From contig JAEXHI010000030.1 in the NCBI GenBank assembly GCA_023450085.1, forward strand, positions 310,001 to 374,000: DNA of 64,000 nt, written 5' to 3'. A program made the position numbers and the translations under genes. The notes beneath the pieces are model-generated. The model searched no databases and was not told where the DNA came from. It was given only the letters and a program-made list of their open reading frames with translations. Position 1 is the first letter of the stretch. Each line of letters opens with the position of its first letter. Shown here one piece after another: positions 58,565 through 64,000 of the stretch. Source of the DNA: Bacteroidota bacterium (GTDB lineage Bacteria; Bacteroidota; Bacteroidia; Sphingobacteriales; Sphingobacteriaceae).

Positions 58565-59752
58565 ATGGTAGAAATCAAGCTAAAAAAAGGAAAAGAAAAA
58601 GCAGTGTATCAACGACATCCTTGGGTGTTTTCTGGTGCTTTGGATAAGGTAAAAGGAAAGCCTGAAAATGGTGATGTGGTAAAGGTATTAGATGCGCAAG
58701 GAGAATTTTTAGCCTATGGTTATTACAACGACCAATCTCGTGTAGCCATCAGATTGGTAGAGTGGGACGAAAATGTGAGTATTGATGAGGGTTGGTATGC
58801 ACAAAAAATAAATACGGCCATTGATGGACGTGCGCATTTGTTGGCCAACGAATTGACTACTGCCTGTCGTTTGATTTTTAGTGAAGCTGATTTTTTACCT
58901 GGATTGATTGTAGACCGTTATGCAGATTTTCTTTCGGTACAGATATTAAGTTCAGGTATTGAGAAAGCAAAAGAGACCATCATTAAAGTATTGGTAGAAC
59001 GCTTACAGCCGAAAGGGATTTTTGATAGGAGTGACGCTACTGCTCGTACACACGAAGGAATTACCGCCGAAAACGGATTGCTTTGGGGAGAAAATCCTGC
59101 TGAGTTTATTGAAGTAAAAGAGAATGGCATTAAATACCATATCAATATAGCAGAAGGACAAAAATCTGGCTTTTATTGCGATCAACGTGATAACAGAAGC
59201 ATTTTGGCCTCGTACAGTAAGGATAAAACCGTACTAGATTGTTTTAGCTATAGTGGTGGCTTTAGCTTGAATGCTTTTGCACAAAGTGCCGCCGAAGTGA
59301 CTAGTGTAGATAGCTCCGCTTTAGCCATTGAAACGTTGAAACAGAATATCGCGCTGAATGAGTTTGACGCTGCTAAACATATTGCTATCCAAAGTGATGT
59401 GAACAAACAGTTGCGTCAATTTAACGACGAGGGCAAAAAGTTTGATGTGGTGGTGTTGGATCCTCCAAAATATGCGCCTTCACGTTCGGCATTGGACAGA
59501 GCTGCAAGAGCATACAAGGATTTGAACCGTAGAGGTTTGATGTTATTAGAAAGTGGTGGTTTGCTGGCTACATTTTCTTGCTCTGGAGCGGTGGATATTG
59601 AAACTTTCAAGCAGATTATTGCTTGGGCTGCTTTGGATGCTGGTAAGGAAGTGCAGATCATTAAGCAATTTTGCCAACCCGAAGATCATCCTGTAAGATT
59701 GTCTTTTCCGGAAGGAGAATATTTAAAAGGTTTGTTGTTAAGGGTGGTATAG
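58565..59752 (+). CDS. Class I rRNA large-subunit methyltransferase (RlmI-like)
   Basis: A 395-residue SAM-dependent enzyme. N-terminal PUA domain (QRHPWVFSGALDKVKGKPEN), a linker domain, and a Rossmann methyltransferase: VLDCFSYSGGFSLNAF for SAM, VVVLDPPKYAPS as the DPPK catalytic motif, and LLATFSCSGAVD with the catalytic Cys near. RlmI makes m5C1962 in 23S rRNA; this member is likely the orthologue, although other RlmI/RlmO-type activities are possible. It ends 14 bp before the next gene. Confidence 0.88.
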   Translation: MVEIKLKKGKEKAVYQRHPWVFSGALDKVKGKPENGDVVKVLDAQGEFLAYGYYNDQSRVAIRLVEWDENVSIDEGWYAQKINTAIDGRAHLLANELTTACRLIFSEADFLPGLIVDRYADFLSVQILSSGIEKAKETIIKVLVERLQPKGIFDRSDATARTHEGITAENGLLWGENPAEFIEVKENGIKYHINIAEGQKSGFYCDQRDNRSILASYSKDKTVLDCFSYSGGFSLNAFAQSAAEVTSVDSSALAIETLKQNIALNEFDAAKHIAIQSDVNKQLRQFNDEGKKFDVVVLDPPKYAPSRSALDRAARAYKDLNRRGLMLLESGGLLATFSCSGAVDIETFKQIIAWAALDAGKEVQIIKQFCQPEDHPVRLSFPEGEYLKGLLLRVV

Positions 59753-59766
59753 TATATTTATAAGAG

Positions 59767-60528
59767 ATGTATTTTTCAATAAAGGCAACGGTAGGACTTG
59801 TACTTTTGTTGCTGGCAAAAATATTTCCTTATAAACCCAAGCAGGTTTTTACTACAGGGAATTTCTACATTTTACGAAGGCAATATGCGAAGTGGGAGTT
59901 TTTTGGAGTAGTTCTATTTTTCATGTTGACTCCGTCTTTGATTTATGGTTTCGGGAGTTTGTTCTTTTGGATGAATGCACTTCCTGAAAAGAAGTTAAGC
60001 TTGGATTTTTTGATTTTGCCGAACCTGTATTTATGGTTCGTTCCAGCAATATTTTTAACACTTGCAATAATCATTTTGCCAATAACCTTGATTTATCGAT
60101 TGCTTTTAAGAGATCGATATGATGAATACCTCCACTACACTAATTTAAAAAGTGGGATTGACGGGAAAAAGATTTTTAAATTTTTCTCTTGGATATTGGC
60201 AATATGTGCAATTGGCTCAATTTTTCTAATGTCAGATTATTCGATTGAGATTAGCAATAAGCAAATTGTTCTAAACGATTTTTTTACAACGGATAAAAAA
60301 GCATATGATTTCAAACAAGTCAGTAGTATTAGCTTTGTTGAAAACGTCATTTCAAAAGACCAAAAAAAGATTAGCCCCAATCCGCATTACTACGTGAAAT
60401 TTAAGGATGGTAATTATTGGAATACCACAAAAGGATTAAATGACGAGGTTCAGCAAGATAAGATCATGAAATACTTGGCTCAAAAATCTAATCGCAAAAT
60501 CGATACCGTTTCTTATCTCATCGATTAA
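59767..60528 (+). CDS. Membrane protein, hypothetical
   Basis: A 253-residue protein with about four hydrophobic helices in the first 150 residues (VGLVLLLLAKIFPY, FFGVVLFFMLTPSLIYGFGS, LYLWFVPAIFLTLAIIILPI, FSWILAICAIGSIFLM) and a C-terminal domain of about 100 residues (ISNKQIVLNDFFTTDKKAYD, VKFKDGNYWNTTKG) that looks like a small beta domain of the bacterial PH type. Not recognised. It follows the methyltransferase by 14 bp and may be in its operon. Confidence 0.65.
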   Translation: MYFSIKATVGLVLLLLAKIFPYKPKQVFTTGNFYILRRQYAKWEFFGVVLFFMLTPSLIYGFGSLFFWMNALPEKKLSLDFLILPNLYLWFVPAIFLTLAIIILPITLIYRLLLRDRYDEYLHYTNLKSGIDGKKIFKFFSWILAICAIGSIFLMSDYSIEISNKQIVLNDFFTTDKKAYDFKQVSSISFVENVISKDQKKISPNPHYYVKFKDGNYWNTTKGLNDEVQQDKIMKYLAQKSNRKIDTVSYLID

Positions 60529-60619
60529 AGTAGGATGAATTCTTAGTATCTCATTTTTTAAAAAATATCTAACTATTTTTCTAATTTGTTGTTAAGAAAC
60601 CAACAAACAGAAAAACCCT

Positions 60620-61519
60620 ATGCTTCTTGTTAAAAATATTAGGCTAAGTAGAATTATCATCAACACTTGGTATGTAGATATTATCATGATTGCTTCCTGT
60701 ATGGGCGCTTATTTTATTCGTGAGTATCTCATTGCCTACCATTTTTCTATTCCAACCATTATCCCTACGGTGCTGGGCACGGCCATCGCTTTTTTCATCG
60801 GTTTTAACAATAACCAAGCTTATGATAGATGGTGGGAAGCCAGAAAGGTTTGGGGCGGTTTGGTAAATGATTCACGTTCCTTTGCACGCAGCGTGTTAAG
60901 CTATGTGCCGCAGAGCGATGAAAACAACGAGCTTGTGCGAAGGATGGTTCGTAGGCATATTGCTTTTTTATATGCTTTAAAGGCCAACCTACGAGGAACA
61001 GTAGATTTGATTTATGTGAAATATTTGGACGAGGCAGAACGACTTGAAATAGATAAACATAAAAATCTGCATAACGCTATCCTTTTAAAACAATCAGAAG
61101 ATTTGGAAAAGTTGTCGCGAAATGGACAAATTGATGGCTTTAAATTTATTCAAATTAATGAATTGCTGGTAAGATTCAGTGATCAGATGGGGATGAGCGA
61201 ACGCATCAAGAATACGGTTTTTCCTACCACATACAGTTATTTAACCAAAGTTTTTATTTGGCTTTTTGTGGTGACATTCACCTTAGTCATTAGCCAAGAA
61301 ATGGGCGTTTGGTCTATTTTCATGGGCTGGATGATTGGTTTTGTATTTGTGTCTACTCAAATCAATGGAATGAACTTGGTTGACCCTTTTGAAAATAATG
61401 TAGCAGGTATTCCTTTAAATCAAATTACCAGAACTATCGAAATTAATTTGCTGCAAATGATGGGTGAAGAGGATGTTCCTCCTCCAATTTTGCCGATTAA
61501 TGACGAGTATGTGCTTTAG
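60620..61519 (+). CDS. Bestrophin-family membrane channel
   Basis: A 299-residue membrane protein of the bestrophin/UPF0187 family. Signatures: IAFFIGFNNNQAYDRWWEARKVWGGLVNDSR in the first half, and PFENNVAGIPLNQITRTIEINLLQ at the end, where the Asp/Glu cluster of the calcium-clasp region would be (LVDPFEN). Bacterial bestrophins are pentameric ion channels that pass monovalent ions. The gene stands alone. Confidence 0.9.
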   Translation: MLLVKNIRLSRIIINTWYVDIIMIASCMGAYFIREYLIAYHFSIPTIIPTVLGTAIAFFIGFNNNQAYDRWWEARKVWGGLVNDSRSFARSVLSYVPQSDENNELVRRMVRRHIAFLYALKANLRGTVDLIYVKYLDEAERLEIDKHKNLHNAILLKQSEDLEKLSRNGQIDGFKFIQINELLVRFSDQMGMSERIKNTVFPTTYSYLTKVFIWLFVVTFTLVISQEMGVWSIFMGWMIGFVFVSTQINGMNLVDPFENNVAGIPLNQITRTIEINLLQMMGEEDVPPPILPINDEYVL

Positions 61520-61520
61520 T

Positions 61521-61620
61521 TGCTTTGCGGTCTTTGCGTGTCTTATTTATTCTTAGCGGTTAAATTTTTACCGCAATCCAGTACGTACGGGGATGAAGTT
61601 TCGCAAAGGCGCAAAGGTTC
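61521..61620 (+). repeat. CGCAAAG-family repeat, first of two direct copies
   Basis: TGCTTTGCGGTCTTTGCGTG (61521-61540), TTAGCGGTTAAATTTTTACC in the middle, TCGCAAAGGCGCAAAGG at the right end. The copy at 62021-62110 repeats the same order in the same orientation, 500 bp away. A hairpin can form between the TTTGCG and CGCAAA ends. Confidence 0.75.
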
Positions 61621-61707
61621 ATTTACGCTTAACATGTTTTTTCTCGTCTTTTAGTTTTTATATCACCCTTTCAGGGTTTTGTCTATCGCTGGGTAGTTAG
61701 AATAATT

Positions 61708-61868
61708 TCACCGCTTCGTGGCTGTTAATTGGGGCGTTTTAAACTTGCATGCATTTGAACTAATCATGATTTTTTCGTTTAGATGTCTTCTGCCTGTTGC
61801 TTGATATGTTAGAACGATGATATCATTTCGTGGTTGTTAACCGAGGCGTTTTAAACATGTATGCATTG
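61708..61868 (+). repeat. Duplicated ~48-bp block with GGCGTTTTAAAC core
   Basis: Copy 1 (61708-61756) and copy 2 (61821-61868) share TTCGTGG, TGTTAA, GGCGTTTTAAAC and TGCATT at matching positions. ACCACGAAGTGGT near 61943 carries the complementary CACGAAG word, so the region can fold. Palindromic words are typical of Bacteroidota intergenic repeats. Confidence 0.7.
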
Positions 61869-62020
61869 TATTTGGTCTAAACCATATTTTAAGTCCGAAG
61901 GACTGACATTATTCTAGAAAATATAGGTTTAAATCATAAACCACGAAGTGGTGACATTTTGTTTGTTAAGTCGTTAATCTAGTAAACATCCATTTTTTTA
62001 CGCTTGCTTTACTACACGGC

Positions 62021-62110
62021 TGCTTTGCGATCTTTGCATGTCTTGTTTATTCTTATCGGTTAAATTTTTACCACAAAGGTTTTTATTAAGATACGCAAAG
62101 GGCGCAAAGT
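62021..62110 (+). repeat. CGCAAAG-family repeat, second direct copy
   Basis: TGCTTTGCGATCTTTGCATG (62021-62040), TTATCGGTTAAATTTTTACC in the middle, TACGCAAAGGGCGCAAAG at the end. It differs from the first copy by scattered substitutions, so the duplication is not very recent. Confidence 0.75.
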
Positions 62111-62126
62111 CTGGACCTAATACCAA

Positions 62127-62165
62127 CAAAAAAGCCCAACGGAAATTAATCCGCTAGGCTTTCAA
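62127..62165 (-). terminator. Terminator of the MFS/small membrane protein operon
   Basis: Arms AAAGCC (62131-62136) and GGCTTT (62157-62162), extended inside by CGGA/TCCG around AATTAA. On the minus strand it ends TTTTTTGTTGG. It begins 19 bp after the stop of the small membrane protein. Confidence 0.85.
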
Positions 62166-62181
62166 ATAGTGTTGATCGGTT

Positions 62182-62433
62182 TTAAAGCTCTTCTGAATTG
62201 GTGGGTAGCTCGTCAAATTCGCCTGCTAGTGCATATTTTCCAAAGATTACTAATCCTGCTGCAATTGGAATATAAATGAGCAGAATAATGCCCCATTGGA
62301 GGGCGGTATTAGTTTGGTCAATTCCCGCGGCGGCTGAGCTGATTTTGTCCCAAGCTTGCCAAAACATAAATATGGTTGAAAGTGGACCTAAAAGGATCCA
62401 TACAATGCCTAAAGTTCTTTTTAATGCTTTCAT
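62182..62433 (-). CDS. Small two-helix membrane protein next to an MFS transporter
   Basis: An 83-residue protein with two membrane helices (TLGIVWILLGPLSTIFMFWQ and WGIILLIYIPIAAGLVIFGK) and an acidic tail (GEFDELPTNSEEL). It starts 3 bp after the MFS stop, so the two are co-translated. Small partners of this kind are seen beside MHS transporters in Bacteroidota (I believe named DUF6814), possibly stabilising the transporter. Function unknown. Confidence 0.7.
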   Translation of the reverse strand: MKALKRTLGIVWILLGPLSTIFMFWQAWDKISSAAAGIDQTNTALQWGIILLIYIPIAAGLVIFGKYALAGEFDELPTNSEEL

Positions 62434-62436
62434 GGT

Positions 62437-64000
62437 TTAGTCGTTTACGTTTTCGTCTCTTTTGTTAGATAGATAAATGGTGCCTATTACGAAGCAAAGC
62501 GCCGCTATGCCAATAGGATACCACAATCCCGATAAAGGAGTGGAGCCTTTAAAGCTGGCAATTAAGGTGGCTACAAAAGGTACTAAGCCCCCAAACACGC
62601 CATTTCCAATATGGTAAGGCAGGGACATAGAAGTATAACGGATCTTGGTTGGAAAAAGTTCTACTAAAAATGCAGCAATTGGTCCATAAACCATGGTTAC
62701 CAACAATACCTGGAAGAAAATTAATCCTACAAATACCCAAAAATCGTTAGCAGCTAGTTTTTTGTCTTTGTATAGTATTGGTGCGTGTCCAATTGCTTTA
62801 CTGGCATCTGCATAAAGTGTATCTACCTGTACTTTATGGAAAGAAGAACCATCTAACAAACTCACAATGGTTGTGGTGGTTACTAAGCTATCGCCGCTTT
62901 CATGTTTGGCTGTTTTTACGGTAGTAGATGCATTATGTAAGTCTACCGTGTGAGCTGCATCATGTATCGCTGTGCGTAAAATAGTTGGCGCAGAAACTTC
63001 TTTGATTTCGTTAGGTGTAACGTTGCTTACATCCGTCCTGTTTAAAAATTCTTGGTAAATGGGGCGATAGCAAATAACACCTAACAGCATCCCTGTAAGC
63101 ATGATCCACTTTCTACCAATTTTATCACTCCAAGCACCAAAAATCACAAAGAATGGTGTGGCAAAAGCAATACCCCAAAGCAGGATGTATCGCGAATCGT
63201 TAAAATCTACTTTACAGGTGTTTTCAATGAAGGATTGTGCATAGAATTGTCCCGTATACCAAACTACCCCTTGACCCATAGCTGCGCCAAATAGTGCTAA
63301 CAACACCATTTTGAAGTTCGATTTTTTACTGAAGCTTTCTTTTAATGGGTTTTTAGAGATATTTCCTTCGCTTTTAAGTTTACTGAACAAAGGCGATTCG
63401 TGCATCTTCATACGGATGTAAACCGAAACCAAGATCAAGACAATGGAAAGTAAAAAGGGAACTCTCCAGCCCCAGTCAGCAAATTGTTCGGCACCGATGA
63501 TGTTTTTGGTGATTACAATTACCCCAAGTGAAAGAAATAAGCCCAAGGTTGCAGTGGTTTGTATCCAACTGGTGAAAAAGCCGCGTTTGCCTTTTGGAGC
63601 ATGTTCGGCAACATAAGTAGCCGCTCCGCCATATTCTCCGCCCAAGGCTAGACCCTGTATCAATCTTAAAATTAAAACTAAAATAGGGGCAGCATAGCCG
63701 ATGCTTTGATAGGAAGGAATTAGGCCAATTAAAAAGGTGGAGCCGCCCATCAACACCAAAGTGAGCAAAAAGGTGTATTTACGGCCAATTAAATCGCCTA
63801 AGCGACCAAATACCAAAGCGCCAAAAGGTCTTACAATAAAACCAGCGGCAAAAATGGCCAAAGTGTTAATCAGGGCTGAGGCCCCCGCGTCTGAAGGAAA
63901 AAGTTGGGATCCGATGATGGTGGCTAAACTACCGAAGATGTAGAAGTCGTACCATTCAATGAGCGTCCCCAAAGAGGACGCTCCAATAACTTTAAAAATG
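62437..64000 (-). CDS. MFS transporter, metabolite:H+ symporter type (cut by window end)
   Basis: At least 520 residues; the frame stays open to 64000, reading ASSLGTLIEWYDFYIFGSLA at the N-terminal side, the standard MHS start, so the first few residues lie outside. Other motifs: FGRLGDLIGRKYTFL (loop 2-3), GLALGGEYGGAATYVAEHAP, and the second half with SDKIGRKWIML. MHS members import dicarboxylates, proline/betaine or shikimate. A hydrophilic insert of about 100 residues after helix 8 (NRTDVSNVTPNEIKEV...HAPILYKDKKL) is unusual, rich in Thr, Asp, His. It ends with a small membrane partner gene. Confidence 0.88.
   Translation of the reverse strand, partial: IFKVIGASSLGTLIEWYDFYIFGSLATIIGSQLFPSDAGASALINTLAIFAAGFIVRPFGALVFGRLGDLIGRKYTFLLTLVLMGGSTFLIGLIPSYQSIGYAAPILVLILRLIQGLALGGEYGGAATYVAEHAPKGKRGFFTSWIQTTATLGLFLSLGVIVITKNIIGAEQFADWGWRVPFLLSIVLILVSVYIRMKMHESPLFSKLKSEGNISKNPLKESFSKKSNFKMVLLALFGAAMGQGVVWYTGQFYAQSFIENTCKVDFNDSRYILLWGIAFATPFFVIFGAWSDKIGRKWIMLTGMLLGVICYRPIYQEFLNRTDVSNVTPNEIKEVSAPTILRTAIHDAAHTVDLHNASTTVKTAKHESGDSLVTTTTIVSLLDGSSFHKVQVDTLYADASKAIGHAPILYKDKKLAANDFWVFVGLIFFQVLLVTMVYGPIAAFLVELFPTKIRYTSMSLPYHIGNGVFGGLVPFVATLIASFKGSTPLSGLWYPIGIAALCFVIGTIYLSNKRDENVND

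Larger units (their letters stand above)
61520..62181. other. 662-bp gene-free interval filled with repeats
   Basis: No gene. Order: CGCAAAG-family repeat (61521-61620), short palindromes (61671 region, TCACCCTTTCAGGGT), two copies of a TTCGTGG...GGCGTTTTAAAC block (61708-61756 and 61821-61868), a short palindrome GTCCGAAGGAC near 61892, ACCACGAAGTGGT near 61943, a second CGCAAAG-family copy (62021-62110) and the terminator of the minus-strand gene. Confidence 0.75.

Noticed and set aside
1..64000. tRNA or rRNA genes
   Set aside because: I read all gaps longer than about 80 bp for cloverleaf-like sequence (GTTCRA loop, CCA-type acceptor) and found none; a tRNAscan-type search would settle it.

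Overview
The window is chromosomal DNA of a Bacteroidota bacterium, most likely Sphingobacteriaceae (Pedobacter-like). The basis is a SusC/SusD pair, a type IX secretion C-terminal domain, a TonB receptor paired with a DUF4249 lipoprotein, LytTR two-component genes, TAnnTTTG-type promoter elements, moderate-to-low GC, and dispersed intergenic repeats typical of that group. This is inferred from gene content; no marker gene was searched. I count about 66 protein genes, two of them cut by the window edges, and no rRNA or tRNA.

Layout. 1-0.7 kb: 3' end of infB with its terminator. 0.7-10.5 kb: a surface-glycan locus (secreted SGNH hydrolase, membrane acyltransferase, GT11 fucosyltransferase, four other glycosyltransferases, ABC exporter). 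10.6-16.8 kb: MeaB GTPase, an OmpA-family porin, a 41-residue membrane protein, RidA, a RarD-type transporter and RecG. 16.8-18.7 kb: a REP-associated tyrosine transposase (RAYT) bracketed by two copies of a 33-bp palindrome, then a DUF763 protein. 18.8-24 kb: GNAT, serine hydrolase, and a LytS/LytR-type two-component system with an extra membrane-anchored LytTR paralogue.

24.5-41.5 kb: mostly housekeeping and small secreted proteins, including fumC, an S1/P1 nuclease, a low-molecular-weight phosphatase, a ceramidase-like membrane protein, an OYE reductase, YbaB, an UPF0173 hydrolase, polA, an alkyltransferase-like protein, trmB and a RelE/ParE-type toxin-antitoxin pair. 41.7-47.9 kb: TonB receptor plus DUF4249, OxyR, and a protease-fold protein that has lost its catalytic aspartates. 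48.1-55.7 kb: an accessory SusCD locus with a LuxR-type regulator lacking its phospho-acceptor Asp, a VOC protein, an AraC regulator, SusC, SusD and an NTF2-like secreted protein. 55.7-64 kb: sodA, tadA, csaA-like, an RlmI-like methyltransferase, a bestrophin, a repeat-filled 660-bp gap, and an MHS-type MFS transporter cut by the window end.

The most interesting signals lie between genes. (1) A 33-bp palindrome occurs three times, always just past the end of a gene, and two copies flank the RAYT gene. (2) A roughly 23-bp motif with a GGTG core occurs three times, each with its core exactly 40 nt before a TTTG/TTTA -7-like element, twice upstream of susC and once before the NTF2-like gene. This suggests a small regulon and perhaps a short RNA. 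(3) A MITE-like element of about 158 bp occurs three times. (4) A 135-bp tandem repeat lies between an OmpA-like gene and ybaB. At the protein level, the LuxR-type receiver, the protease-fold protein and the MGMT-like protein each lack a key catalytic residue.
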